From: Paenibacillus mellifer
GTDB taxonomy: Bacteria; Bacillota; Bacilli; Paenibacillales; Paenibacillaceae
Assembly: GCF_023195895.1 (NCBI RefSeq)
Contig: NZ_JALPRK010000027.1
Location: 1 to 64,000 of the forward strand
Direction: 5' to 3'
DNA: 64,000 bases
Part shown: positions 35,358 through 43,929 of the stretch, piece after piece
How positions within the stretch are numbered: position 1 is the first letter of the stretch
Layout: each line of letters opens with the position of its first letter
Notes under the pieces: model-generated
What the model was told of the DNA's origin: nothing
Seen by the model: the letters and a program-made list of their open reading frames with translations, nothing else
Database searches by the model: none
Program-made: the position numbers and the translations under genes

Positions 35358-35968
35358 GTGAGTGAATTGATCAATAATCGGGAGTTTGGCGCAACGGAAC
35401 CAAGCCGGCGTCAGCAGATGCTGAAGGAAATCATTAAAGAAAGAACTGCATCAAGGTAAGAGTGTGGATGAAGTCAAGGCACGGTTTGAGGCGGCGGTTG
35501 GTGACGTGACGGTCTCGGAGATTTCTGCGATGGAGCATGCGCTGATGGAAGAGGAAGGTATCCCGGTTGAGGAGGTGCAGCGGTTATGCTCGGTCCATAC
35601 GGCGATATTTAAGGGCTCGATTGAAGATATTCACCGTTCATCCAAGCCGGAAGAGCAGCCAGGCCACCCGGTGCACACTTATAAGCTGGAAAACCGTGAG
35701 ATCGAGCGGCTGGTCAATTTCAAGCTGTAGCTGCATCTCGATAAGTACCGGAAGGAAGCCAACGAGGAGCTGGTATTCAAGCTGTTGGAGGATTTTAAAG
35801 CGGGGCGGAAGGATGCCGAAGATTTCTGGATTCCGGTCAAGGACAAATTCGTGTATCCGCTATTTTGCTGTTCGCAGTGAGGAGGGGCGTTATTTGGGGA
35901 CACTCGAGTTCACGCAGAATATCGCCCCGATTCGTGAGTTGGAGGGGCAAAAACGGATTTTGTCCTAA
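35358..35968 (+). pseudogene. DUF438-domain protein, frameshifted and internally deleted
   Basis: A decayed gene. GTG 35358 with AAGGAGG upstream opens a DUF438-like start (ELINNREFGATEPSRRQQML). A frameshift near 35440 moves the match to the next frame (GKSVDEVKARFEAAVGDVTV, HTAIFKGSIEDIH). An in-frame TAG stops it at 35728-35730, and the frame goes on with LHLDKYRKEANEELVFKLL. A second frameshift near 35860 leads to the PAS-type end (IRYFAVRSEEGRYLGTLE, IAPIRELEGQKR). Intact relatives carry a hemerythrin-like and a full PAS region and are more than twice as long, so the middle seems deleted. The promoter-proximal Fnr-like site and ribosome binding site are intact. Confidence 0.85.
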
Positions 35969-35992
35969 AATCCGCACAACATTCGTTATACC

Positions 35993-36023
35993 CCGGCGTT
36001 CGTACCGCGATGCCGGTTTTTTT
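35993..36023 (+). terminator. Terminator after the DUF438 pseudogene
   Basis: CCGGC and GCCGG close a loop with partial further pairing, followed by seven T. Confidence 0.7.
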
Positions 36024-36310
36024 ATGGGTATCTATACGGTGGGGAGGGCGGAGGGAATTTGTGGATTTTTGAGGCGTGTATGCCTGTCTATGATCTACGT
36101 CATTTACGCAAAATCCCTTATCACTATTGGGATTGCCGTTTCTTCCCTTCTCTTGACCGAACCGAAGGGTTCGCTTATAGTTGGTACGTAGGAGTAAACT
36201 ACTTGCGAAGGCGTTTTCAGTCATGGCGCGGACAGCGCGGTGATGGATCGAGAATGGCCTTTTTGCACGTATGGACACGTAAATTATCTATTATTTAAAA
36301 AAGGTGGCTT
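36024..36310 (+). promoter_or_regulatory. glcK upstream region with SigA promoter and palindrome in its spacer
   Basis: This 287-bp gap holds TTGACC (36153-36158), a 17-bp spacer and TATAGT (36176-36181), a strong SigA-type promoter. The spacer contains the perfect inverted repeat CGAACC-GAAG-GGTTCG (36158-36173), where a repressor could block RNA polymerase. The remaining leader of about 125 bases shows no other clear element, and I see no credible gene. Confidence 0.65.
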
Positions 36311-36316
36311 GTGAAT

Positions 36317-37267
36317 ATGTCTGAAAAAATCTACATTGGCGTTGACTTGGGCGGTACGGCAGTCAAAGTCGGCATTTGCAATGAAGAAGGTCAACTTCTT
36401 CATACGTATGAAGGCCCGACCGAAGTCGATAAGGGCGCGGATACGATCGTCGCTAATATCGAGAAGTACGTCCGGCGCGTCGTGGAAGAATCGCCGTTCG
36501 CCTGGGAGCAGGTGGCGGGGGTAGGCGCCGGCGTGGCTGGGTTTACGAATGTCCGCGAGGGGATTATTATTTTGGCGCCGAATGTAGGTTTGAAGGATTT
36601 CCCGATTCGCGAGATTTTGGAGCAGCGACTGGGCAAGCCGATCAAAATAGACAACGACGCTAATGTGGCGGCGCTGGGCGAAGCCTGGGGCGGAGCCGGT
36701 AAAGGAATCGAGAACTGCGTTTGCTACACGCTGGGCACTGGCGTTGGCGGCGGGATCATCATGAACGGTAAAATCTATCAAGGGTTCTCAGGGATGGCCG
36801 GCGAACTGGGGCATATGTCCGTTGTTCCGGACCTGGAAGCGATCGGTTGCGGATGCGGTCAAATGGGTTGCTTGGAAACCGTCTCTTCGGCAACAGGCAT
36901 TATCCGTATGGCTAAGGACGCCGTAGCGCGCGGCGACCGGACATCGCTGTCGCATGTGGAGAACATCATGGCCAAGGACGTCTTTGATGCGGCTAAAGCC
37001 GGCGACGAAGCGGCGATTCGTATCGTGAACCGTGCGGCGTTCTATCTGGGCAAATCGATGGCGGCCGTGGCGGTCGTTCTGAATCCGGAATTGTTTATCG
37101 TCGGTGGCGGCGTATCCAAAGCAGGCGACATTCTGTTTAACGAAGTCCGCAGCGTATTCGCCAAATTGACACCGGAACCGGTGCAAAGAGGCATGCAAAT
37201 CGTACCGGCTACGCTGGGCAATGATGCGGGGATGGTTGGCGCCGCCGGCCTCTTCCTTAGATCATAA
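36317..37267 (+). CDS. glcK: ROK-family glucokinase
   Basis: A 316-residue cytoplasmic kinase that makes glucose 6-phosphate from ATP and glucose. The phosphate loop IGVDLGGTAVKVGI, the catalytic aspartate in IKIDNDANVAALGEAW, GELGHMSV and the zinc-type cysteines in CGCGQMGCLETV mark the ROK family. ATG 36317 has AAGGTGG nine bases upstream; a GTG at 36311 is too close to it. It lies just before rapZ and supplies glycolysis with sugar that enters by ABC transport rather than the PTS. Confidence 0.93.
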   Translation: MSEKIYIGVDLGGTAVKVGICNEEGQLLHTYEGPTEVDKGADTIVANIEKYVRRVVEESPFAWEQVAGVGAGVAGFTNVREGIIILAPNVGLKDFPIREILEQRLGKPIKIDNDANVAALGEAWGGAGKGIENCVCYTLGTGVGGGIIMNGKIYQGFSGMAGELGHMSVVPDLEAIGCGCGQMGCLETVSSATGIIRMAKDAVARGDRTSLSHVENIMAKDVFDAAKAGDEAAIRIVNRAAFYLGKSMAAVAVVLNPELFIVGGGVSKAGDILFNEVRSVFAKLTPEPVQRGMQIVPATLGNDAGMVGAAGLFLRS

Positions 37268-37382
37268 TCATAAGGTCATTACGGTCCGTTAGGGTCAGTG
37301 ACGTTCAAGTTGGCAGGCCAATGATTTGCTTAGGAGACAAATTTACATGGGACAAGGAGAATTTTGCGAGGAGGGAACAACG

Positions 37383-38273
37383 ATGCCGGAGAAGGAAACA
37401 GGTTCGGTCGCCAATCTGATCATTATCACGGGCATGTCGGGGGCAGGTAAATCGCTGGCCGTACGCAGTTTAGAGGATCTCGGATTTTTTTGCGTGGATA
37501 ATTTGCCTCCGGTGCTGATTCCCAAATTCGCCGAATTGATTGAGCAGTCCAAAGGCAAGATCGCTAAGGTCGCGCTCGTGATCGACCTGCGCGGGCGGGA
37601 GTTTTTTACGGCGCTGTCAGAGTCGCTTAGCTTTATTAAGGAGCATTTCACCATCAAGTGTGAAATTCTGTTCCTCGATGCTACCGATTCGATCCTTGTG
37701 CAGCGGTATAAGGAAAGCCGCCGCCGCCACCCGCTGGCCCCGGAAGGTATGCCGCTCGACGGCATCCGGCTGGAGCGCAAAATGCTGGATGAACTGCGGA
37801 TGTCAGCCACCCAGGTGATCGATACCAGCATCATGAAGCCGGGGCAGCTCAAGGAGAAGATCATTTCCCGCTTCTCTCATTTGGAGAGCAGCAATTTATC
37901 GGTGAACATTACCTCGTTCGGATTCAAATACGGCATTCCGATCGATGCGGATCTGGTGTTCGACGTCCGTTTCTTGCCAAACCCGCACTACATCGAGCAA
38001 CTTCGTCCGCACACGGGACAAGACAGCGATGTATATGAATATGTTATGAAGTGGCCGGAGACCCAAACCTTCCTGGCCAAACTGTTAGATATGCTGCATT
38101 TCTTGCTGCCGCAATACCATAAAGAGGGGAAAAGCCAGGTGATCATCGGAATCGGCTGCACCGGCGGCAAACACCGTTCGGTCGCGATTGCCGAATACCT
38201 GGGTCGGATGCTCGGCGTCAGCGAAACGGAAACGGTTCGCGTCAGTCATCGCGACGAAGGCCGAGACCGCTAA
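37383..38273 (+). CDS. rapZ: RNase adapter/nucleotide-binding protein RapZ (YvcJ)
   Basis: A 296-residue P-loop protein. Walker A GMSGAGKS is near the N terminus, and [18 protein letters not shown] near the C terminus is the family hallmark. In E. coli RapZ steers RNase E to GlmZ; in Bacillus YvcJ binds nucleotides and affects competence. ATG 37383 is chosen for GAGGAGGG seven bases upstream and for the family length of 295; other in-frame starts lie further left. First gene of the rapZ-yvcK-whiA set. Confidence 0.95.
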   Translation: MPEKETGSVANLIIITGMSGAGKSLAVRSLEDLGFFCVDNLPPVLIPKFAELIEQSKGKIAKVALVIDLRGREFFTALSESLSFIKEHFTIKCEILFLDATDSILVQRYKESRRRHPLAPEGMPLDGIRLERKMLDELRMSATQVIDTSIMKPGQLKEKIISRFSHLESSNLSVNITSFGFKYGIPIDADLVFDVRFLPNPHYIEQLRPHTGQDSDVYEYVMKWPETQTFLAKLLDMLHFLLPQYHKEGKSQVIIGIGCTGGKHRSVAIAEYLGRMLGVSETETVRVSHRDEGRDR

Positions 38274-38353
38274 AACAAGCTTCCCCGCAAGTATAGAGGC
38301 TCTTCAAAAGAGTATTCCATTTCTTTTTGAACCCTCACTAAGAGGTGAACCAA

Positions 38354-39343
38354 GTGATACATCGGGCTGAGGAAAACAGAGTTCCGCGGATCGTCGTGAT
38401 GGGCGGGGGCACCGGATTGTCCGTCATGCTTCGCGGGTTGAAAGAGAAACCGCTCGATATCACGGCTATCGTAACTGTAGCCGACGATGGGGGCAGCTCC
38501 GGGATTTTGCGCAACGAACTGCAAATGCCGCCACCCGGCGATATAAGGAATGTACTAACCGCACTGGCTGACGTCGAACCTTTGCTGTCGGATATGCTGA
38601 ACTACCGGTTTGCATCCGGTTCGGGGTTGGCGGGCCATAGTTTGGGCAATTTGATTTTAGCGGCCATCACCGACATCTCCGGTGATTTCGTGACGGCTGT
38701 CCGCGAGCTTAGCCGTGTCTTTGCCGTGCGCGGGCGCGTATTGCCTGCAGCCGGTCAGGCGGTTGTGCTGCACGCGGAGATGGAAGACGGCACTATAGTA
38801 ACCGGGGAATCCAAGATTCCTGAAGTACGGGGCCGAATCAAGCGGATTTTCCTCGAACCGGAGGAAGTCGAGCCGTTGCCGGAAGCCGTTGAGGCGATCC
38901 GGGAAGCCGACGCAATTCTGATTGGACCGGGCAGCCTATACACCAGCATCATTCCGAATCTGCTCGTACCCAAGCTGGCGGAGGCCGTATTAGAGAACAC
39001 CTCTGCGATCAAAATATTCATATGTAACGTGATGACCCAACCGGGCGAGACGGACGATTATACGGTCAGCGATCACTTACAGGCCGTGTATCACCACGTC
39101 GGCAAGCATCTGTTCGACTACGTGATCGTGAATGACGGCGAAATTCCGCCGCAGGTTCAGGATTTTTACGCAGAGAAAGGCGCTAAGCCCGTCCAGGTGG
39201 ACTGGGATAACGTAACGGGGCAAGGGTACAAGGTCATTGCCGATACCCTCGTGTTGTTCCGCAGATACTTGCGGCATGACGCCGACAAATTAAGCCATCA
39301 TATTTATCAACTAGTTGAGAACTGGATTTTACGAAAGAGGTGA
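38354..39343 (+). CDS. yvcK: Gluconeogenesis factor YvcK
   Basis: A 329-residue protein of the YvcK/CofD-like family that binds UDP-sugars and is needed for growth on gluconeogenic carbon and for cell shape. [31 protein letters not shown] and [17 protein letters not shown] are characteristic. GTG 38354 has AAGAGGTG six bases upstream; a GTG at 38345 overlaps that site. It lies between rapZ and whiA as in Bacillus. Confidence 0.95.
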   Translation: MIHRAEENRVPRIVVMGGGTGLSVMLRGLKEKPLDITAIVTVADDGGSSGILRNELQMPPPGDIRNVLTALADVEPLLSDMLNYRFASGSGLAGHSLGNLILAAITDISGDFVTAVRELSRVFAVRGRVLPAAGQAVVLHAEMEDGTIVTGESKIPEVRGRIKRIFLEPEEVEPLPEAVEAIREADAILIGPGSLYTSIIPNLLVPKLAEAVLENTSAIKIFICNVMTQPGETDDYTVSDHLQAVYHHVGKHLFDYVIVNDGEIPPQVQDFYAEKGAKPVQVDWDNVTGQGYKVIADTLVLFRRYLRHDADKLSHHIYQLVENWILRKR

Positions 39344-39348
39344 GTCCC

Positions 39349-40278
39349 TTGTCCTTTGCGGCGCAAACCAAAAAAGAGCTGACGATGGTCGAAGCCTCGG
39401 ACTGCTGCGAGCAGGCCGAATTATCCGCTTTGATCCGGATGAACGGATCGGTACAGGTTTCGAACAAAAAGATCATTTTGGATATATCCACCGAAAACGC
39501 CGCGATCGCAAGACGGATCTATTCTTTATTGAAGAAGCATTTCCAAATTCACACGGAGCTGCTGGTCCGCAAGAAGATGCGCCTCAAGAAAAACAACGTC
39601 TACATCGTCCGCATTCCGGGCCGGGTTGAAGAGATCCTGAAGGAGCTGAAAATTGTCTCCGAAGGGTTTATTTTTAACTCGGGGATTAATCCGGAGCTTA
39701 CCCGGAAAAACTGTTGTAAGCGGGCTTATCTGCGCGGGGCGTTTATGGCCGGCGGTTCGGTCAACAATCCAGAGGGTTCGTCGTACCACCTGGAGATTGC
39801 CTCGATGTACGAGGAGCATTGTCAAGCGCTGGTCGATTTAGCGAATGAGTTTCATTTGAACGCACGCTGTATTGAACGGAAGAAAGGGTTTATTTTCTAC
39901 ATTAAGGAAGGCGAAAAAATCATCGAGCTCCTCAGCATCATCGGCGCGCATCAGGCGTTGTTCAAATTCGAGGACGTGCGGATCATGCGCGACATGCGGA
40001 ATTCCGTGAATCGCATCGTGAATTGCGAGACGGCCAATTTGAACAAAACGATCGGCGCCGCCGTCCGGCAGATCGACAACATTAAGCTGCTGCAGAAGGA
40101 AGTGGGTTTGGAGAACTTGCCGGAGAAGTTGCGTGAGGTTGCCGAGGTCCGTTTGGCCCACCCCGATATGAACCTCAAAGAAGTGGGCGAGCTGCTGAAA
40201 GGAACGGTCAGCAAATCGGGAGTGAACCACCGGCTGCGCAAAATCGACGAGCTCGCCGAAAAAATTCGCGGGAGTTAA
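39349..40278 (+). CDS. whiA: Cell-division/sporulation regulator WhiA
   Basis: A 309-residue DNA-binding protein that joins a LAGLIDADG-like N-terminal domain ([20 protein letters not shown]) to a C-terminal helix-turn-helix ([24 protein letters not shown]). In Bacillus it affects chromosome segregation and division. TTG 39349, six bases after AGAGGTGA, gives the conserved start [12 protein letters not shown]; the GTG at 39340 lies in the ribosome binding site. Confidence 0.96.
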   Translation: MSFAAQTKKELTMVEASDCCEQAELSALIRMNGSVQVSNKKIILDISTENAAIARRIYSLLKKHFQIHTELLVRKKMRLKKNNVYIVRIPGRVEEILKELKIVSEGFIFNSGINPELTRKNCCKRAYLRGAFMAGGSVNNPEGSSYHLEIASMYEEHCQALVDLANEFHLNARCIERKKGFIFYIKEGEKIIELLSIIGAHQALFKFEDVRIMRDMRNSVNRIVNCETANLNKTIGAAVRQIDNIKLLQKEVGLENLPEKLREVAEVRLAHPDMNLKEVGELLKGTVSKSGVNHRLRKIDELAEKIRGS

Positions 40279-40314
40279 AAAAGGTTTTGCTGCTAGTGTC
40301 TTACGTACTCCGTA

Positions 40315-40323
40315 TGCTATAAT
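40315..40323 (+). promoter_or_regulatory. Extended -10 promoter before the HPr/Crh gene
   Basis: TGC followed by perfect TATAAT (40318-40323) and no clear -35, about 65 bp before the gene. It would let the HPr-like gene be expressed apart from whiA. Confidence 0.55.
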
Positions 40324-40388
40324 GATAGAAATTATAATGTCTACGAATATGATGATGTGGATTGAATTCGTATAGGGGGTAAGTTTTC

Positions 40389-40658
40389 ATGGTTAAACAC
40401 CCGGTTACCGTTCGTCTGAAGACGGGGCTGCATGCCCGGCCGGCTGCGCTTTTCGTTCAGGAAGCGAATAAATATTCTTCCGAGATTTTTGTTGAAAAAG
40501 ACGATAAAAAAGTCAATGCCAAGAGCATTATGGGGATTATGAGCCTCGCGATTAGTACCGGCACCGAGATTTACATCAGTGCGGAGGGTGCGGATGCTGA
40601 GCAGGCTGCAAACGCTTTAATCAATTTGGTCAGCAAAGAGGAGCTAGAGAACCAGTAA
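40389..40658 (+). CDS. crh: HPr-family phosphocarrier at the Crh locus, with His15
   Basis: An 89-residue HPr fold protein. It sits after whiA where Bacillus has crh, and its sequence (ARPAALFVQEAN, DKKVNAKSIMG) is Crh-like. Ser46 in AKSIMGIMSL is the HprK target that lets HPr/Crh bind CcpA. Unlike Bacillus Crh, which has Gln at position 15, this protein reads GLHARP, so His15, the PTS phosphorylation site, is present. It could therefore act both as PTS phosphocarrier and as CcpA co-regulator. GGGGGTAAG lies upstream of the ATG. Confidence 0.9.
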   Translation: MVKHPVTVRLKTGLHARPAALFVQEANKYSSEIFVEKDDKKVNAKSIMGIMSLAISTGTEIYISAEGADAEQAANALINLVSKEELENQ

Positions 40659-40680
40659 TTGCTGGTTTAGCCTTTCGGAA

Positions 40681-40727
40681 CAAGGGGATGTTTCCGTGGA
40701 TTTTCTGCGGAATCATCCTTTTTTTGC
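40681..40727 (+). terminator. Terminator after the HPr/Crh gene
   Basis: AAGGGGATG and TTTCCG pair with CGGAA and CATCCTT with small bulges, followed by seven T. Confidence 0.75.
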
Positions 40728-40735
40728 GTGAGCTG

Positions 40736-40759
40736 CAACATTTGTCCTCGGTTTACGTT
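40736..40759 (+). promoter_or_regulatory. ECF-sigma-type promoter candidate before the DUF541 gene
   Basis: CAAC (40736-40739), a spacer of exactly 16 bp ending in TTTA, and CGTT (40756-40759). This matches the AAC-N16-CGT form seen at 9217-9241 and lies 51 bp before the gene. Confidence 0.5.
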
Positions 40760-40810
40760 TAGAAGGGTAAATTACCAATAACCATCAAATAAATAATGGA
40801 GGTCATGAAC

Positions 40811-41566
40811 ATGAAAACATGGTTAAAGCCTGCGGCATCGCTGCTGGTAGCGGGTACGTTGATTGCCGGGGGAACTTTTGTAAGCGGTGCGCTTAACGCT
40901 CCGGTTCCGGTCTATGCGGATGGCGAGATGCAGAAGAATGTAGTTACGGTGGTGGGCAGCGGAGAATTGTCCGTGAAGCCGGACGTAGCTTACCTCTCGA
41001 TCGGCGTAGTGACGGAAGCCAAGACGGCGAAGGAAGCGCAAAGTGCCAACGCGACGAAGGTTGCCGCACTGACCAAGCTGTTGAAAGAGACTTGGGGGAT
41101 TGCCGATAAGGATATCCAAACCGGCCAATTCTACGTCCAACCGAATTATACGTACAGCGAGAAGGACGGACAGCAAATCAAAGGGTACTCCGCTCAGCAC
41201 TCGCTTGAAATGACCTACCGTGATTTGACGAAGGTTGGACAGCTGCTGGATGCGGCATCCGCGGCAGGGGCCAATCGGATTGACAATATCCGGTTCAGCA
41301 CCGAAAATCCAGATCAGTATCAGGATCAGGTGATCCAAAAAGCGATGAATGACGCCAACAAGAAAGCAGCGTCGATCGCCAAAGCGGCGAACCGTCAAGT
41401 GGGCATCGTGCTGAGCATCAGCCAAGCCAGCGCCGGCACGCCGGTGTTCTCGCAGAACTACAAGATGATGGAAATGGCCGCGGCCGATTCCGCAGCCAGC
41501 ACGCCGGTGGAACCGGGCGAAATCGACTTGCAAACGACGTTGACCGTGATGTATGAGTTGAAATAA
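40811..41566 (+). CDS. Secreted SIMPL-domain (DUF541) protein
   Basis: A 251-residue protein with a signal peptide (MKTWLKPAASLLVAGTLIAGG, cleavage probably after VYADG or earlier) and one SIMPL/DUF541 domain: VVGSGELSVKPDVAYLSIGV, GYSAQHSLEMTYRDL and KKAASIAKAANRQVG. Related proteins (BP26/OMP28 in Brucella, YggE in E. coli) form channel-like oligomers or help with oxidative stress, but the role in Firmicutes is unclear. GGAGG lies 8 bases before ATG 40811; ATGs at 40796 and 40805 are also in frame. The ECF-type promoter suggests an envelope role. Confidence 0.85.
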   Translation: MKTWLKPAASLLVAGTLIAGGTFVSGALNAPVPVYADGEMQKNVVTVVGSGELSVKPDVAYLSIGVVTEAKTAKEAQSANATKVAALTKLLKETWGIADKDIQTGQFYVQPNYTYSEKDGQQIKGYSAQHSLEMTYRDLTKVGQLLDAASAAGANRIDNIRFSTENPDQYQDQVIQKAMNDANKKAASIAKAANRQVGIVLSISQASAGTPVFSQNYKMMEMAAADSAASTPVEPGEIDLQTTLTVMYELK

Positions 41567-41580
41567 CGTATATGCAAATG

Positions 41581-41618
41581 AAGCTGCCTCCGGGTGTTTG
41601 CCGGAGGCAGCTTTTTTT
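41581..41618 (+). terminator. Terminator after the DUF541 gene
   Basis: AAGCTGCCTCCGG and CCGGAGGCAGCTT form a perfect stem around GTGTTTG, followed by a T run. Confidence 0.95.
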
Positions 41619-41681
41619 GTAAACATCGGCGTTTGACGAGCGAGGTGGAACCAAAGGGTTGGTCTGTCCCGTGTGTATTTG

Positions 41682-41868
41682 TCTAACGCTTGCCAGGCAG
41701 CTTATTTGGGCGAAAAGAGGGGAGATTCATTCCTAACGCTGATCAGCGAGCTTATAGGTACGAAACTGTCCCTTTTCGGCAGAAAAACCGGGAAATAAGC
41801 GCTCCTGTAAGCGTTACAGCTTACACATCCCCATTTCGGACCCAATAACGACGCTCATAAGCGTTAGA
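41682..41868. repeat. 187-bp dyad repeat element, copy B
   Basis: Four 25-bp units: forward at 41682 and 41732, inverted at 41794 and 41844, with a 37-bp centre (41757-41793). Forward units read CTAACGCT at the left and AGCTTAT at the right. It fills most of the gap between the DUF541 terminator and the potA promoter. Confidence 0.9.
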
Positions 41869-41977
41869 TTTTTTCGTATTTGTTCGTGTTAGCGTATAAA
41901 TGCCTGGACAAATCGTCCATCGAGTTACGCCTCGTTCATCCAACCCCGGTCTCTATCCCAAGATCCCAGAAAAACTA

Positions 41978-42006
41978 TTGTAACCCGCGCCAAAACAAGG
42001 TATAGT
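41978..42006 (+). promoter_or_regulatory. SigA-type promoter of potABCD
   Basis: TTGTAA (41978-41983), 17-bp spacer, TATAGT (42001-42006). It gives a leader of about 95 bases with an early terminator. Confidence 0.75.
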
Positions 42007-42036
42007 GAATATGCGAAAAAATGATCTAGGACCGTT

Positions 42037-42066
42037 AAGCCATACCAATGGATATGGCTTTTTTTT
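42037..42066 (+). terminator. Leader terminator before potA (attenuator candidate)
   Basis: AAGCCATA and TATGGCTT form a perfect 8-bp stem around CCAATGGA, and the stem end runs into eight T. It lies about 25 bases after the predicted start site and 40 bases before potA, so read-through must be regulated or partial. Confidence 0.75.
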
Positions 42067-42106
42067 CTTAGGAAGACAAGCCTACATTGAAGGAGTTGAT
42101 GCAAAG

Positions 42107-43081
42107 ATGATAGAACTGGCCGCGGTGGAGAAGCACTTTGCGGGACAGGTCGCCTTGCATCCGCTATCGCTCACGATTAAGGAAGGGGAATTCCTCACCT
42201 TGCTGGGCCCAAGCGGCTGCGGCAAGACGACGATTTTGCGCATGATCGCCGGGTTCGAGCAACCGACCTCAGGGAAGATCCTGCTGGACGGACAGGACCT
42301 AACGAATTTGCCGCCGAATCGCCGGGATTTGAACCTTGTCTTTCAACACTATGCCTTGTTTCCTCATATGACAGTAGAAGAGAATGTAGCCTTCGGGCTC
42401 AAGATGAAGAAGATGCCGGCCAAGCAGCAGCAGGAACGCGTGCGGGAGGCGGTTGAGATGACGCAGCTGACCGCGCTCACCAAGCGTTACCCGCATCAGC
42501 TGTCCGGCGGGCAGCAGCAACGGGTGGCCATCGCGCGGGCAATCGCCAACAAGCCGCGGGTGCTGCTGTTGGATGAGCCGCTGGGCGCGCTGGATCTGCA
42601 GCTTCGCAAGAGCCTGCAGGGCGAGCTCAAGCAGCTGCAACGCAGTCTGGGCATCACGTTCGTGTACGTGACGCATGACCAGGAAGAAGCGATGATGATG
42701 TCCGACCGTATCGTGGTCATGAACAGCGGCCAGGTGGAACAGATCGGCACGCCGCGAGAAATTTACGCACAGCCGGCCACGTTGTTTTCGGCCACCTTCG
42801 TTGGCGAGAACAACATCTTCTCCCGGGACGGGCAGATGTTCGCCGTGCGGCCGGAGAAGCTGAAGGTCGTGCGGGGCGGCGAGAGCGGCGAATCGAAACG
42901 AAGCGGCGAGCTGCAAGATGTGCTGTATCTTGGCGGTGTGCACAAGCTGATCGTTCAGCTCGACAACGAGCCGATGACCGTATCCGTCGTGCTGGACGTC
43001 GATGATGAGCGCACGTGGCAAATCGGAGAGACGGTTGGGGTGGATTGGAAGCCGGAGGACGAGGTGGTCATCGGATCATGA
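42107..43081 (+). CDS. potA: Spermidine/putrescine ABC transporter ATPase PotA
   Basis: A 324-residue ATPase: Walker [10 protein letters not shown], signature [14 protein letters not shown], Walker [13 protein letters not shown], then a TOBE-type C-terminal domain. It energises polyamine uptake with PotB, PotC and PotD. AAGGAG lies 11 bases before ATG 42107. The frame is open to 42005, but that extension would run through the leader terminator. The stop overlaps potB as ATGA. Confidence 0.95.
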   Translation: MIELAAVEKHFAGQVALHPLSLTIKEGEFLTLLGPSGCGKTTILRMIAGFEQPTSGKILLDGQDLTNLPPNRRDLNLVFQHYALFPHMTVEENVAFGLKMKKMPAKQQQERVREAVEMTQLTALTKRYPHQLSGGQQQRVAIARAIANKPRVLLLDEPLGALDLQLRKSLQGELKQLQRSLGITFVYVTHDQEEAMMMSDRIVVMNSGQVEQIGTPREIYAQPATLFSATFVGENNIFSRDGQMFAVRPEKLKVVRGGESGESKRSGELQDVLYLGGVHKLIVQLDNEPMTVSVVLDVDDERTWQIGETVGVDWKPEDEVVIGS

Positions 43082-43929
43082 AGAAATCTGGCTTGAGCAT
43101 GCTGCCGGTGCTCCTATGGTTATGCTTGTTCTTGGTTGTGCCGATGTTGATCGTGGTGGGCATCTCCTTTATGGGACGCGACGATCTCGGCAATGTCGTG
43201 CTGGATTTTAATCTGGATGCGTATGCGTTATTTTTTGACCCGTTATATTTGGGGATTTATTGGGATACGATTGTGCTCTCGGTGCTGACGACGGCGTTAT
43301 GCTTGCTGCTCAGTTACCCATTGGCCTATTATATTGCAAATGCCGGCCCGAGAATGCAAACCTGGGGCCTGGTGCTCATTACGGTGCCGTTCTGGATCAA
43401 CTTCCTGATCCGCACCTATGCCTGGGTGCTGCTGCTGCGCACGCAAGGGGTCGTGAACGAGCTCCTGCTGGGCATGGGGCTGATCTCCGAGCCGCTGCAG
43501 ATGCTGTACACCAAAGGCGCCGTGCTGCTCGGCATGGTCTATACGTTCATTCCGTTTATGGTGCTGCCGATTTACGTGGCGCTGGAGCAAATGGACAAGA
43601 AGCTGCTGGAAGCGGCCAACGATCTTGGGGCAACGCGCTGGAGATCATTCTGGCACATTACGCTGCCGCAAACCAAGTCCGGGATCATGACCGGCTCGGT
43701 GCTGGTGTACGTTTCGACGACCGGCATGTTTGTCGTGACCGACATCCTCGGCGGGGCCAAATCAGCGATGATCAGCAACATCATCCAGAGTCAGTACCTC
43801 GGAGCCCGCAACTGGCCGTTTGGCTCGGCGCTCTCGGTGATCTTCGTGATCACGTCGCTGATTCTGATCGCGCTGTTTAACCGGGCGATGACCTCTCGGT
43901 ATCAAAAGGTGCGGGAGGTGCGTTCATGA
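43078..43929 (+). CDS. potB: Spermidine/putrescine ABC transporter permease PotB
   Basis: A 283-residue membrane protein with six helices and the EAA loop [21 protein letters not shown]. It begins at ATG 43078, overlapping potA, and its end overlaps potC; the three are translationally coupled. Confidence 0.94.
   Translation: MKKSGLSMLPVLLWLCLFLVVPMLIVVGISFMGRDDLGNVVLDFNLDAYALFFDPLYLGIYWDTIVLSVLTTALCLLLSYPLAYYIANAGPRMQTWGLVLITVPFWINFLIRTYAWVLLLRTQGVVNELLLGMGLISEPLQMLYTKGAVLLGMVYTFIPFMVLPIYVALEQMDKKLLEAANDLGATRWRSFWHITLPQTKSGIMTGSVLVYVSTTGMFVVTDILGGAKSAMISNIIQSQYLGARNWPFGSALSVIFVITSLILIALFNRAMTSRYQKVREVRS

Noticed and set aside
35972..36246. Minus-strand ORF over the gap before glcK
   Set aside because: Basic, low-quality composition with no start signal; it overlaps the terminator after the DUF438 pseudogene.
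36059..36298. ORF of 79 codons before glcK
   Set aside because: It lacks a ribosome binding site, resembles no family I know, and runs through the glcK promoter and leader.
42005..42106. N-terminal extension of potA
   Set aside because: The in-frame extension begins at the predicted transcription start without a ribosome binding site and would translate the leader terminator stem.
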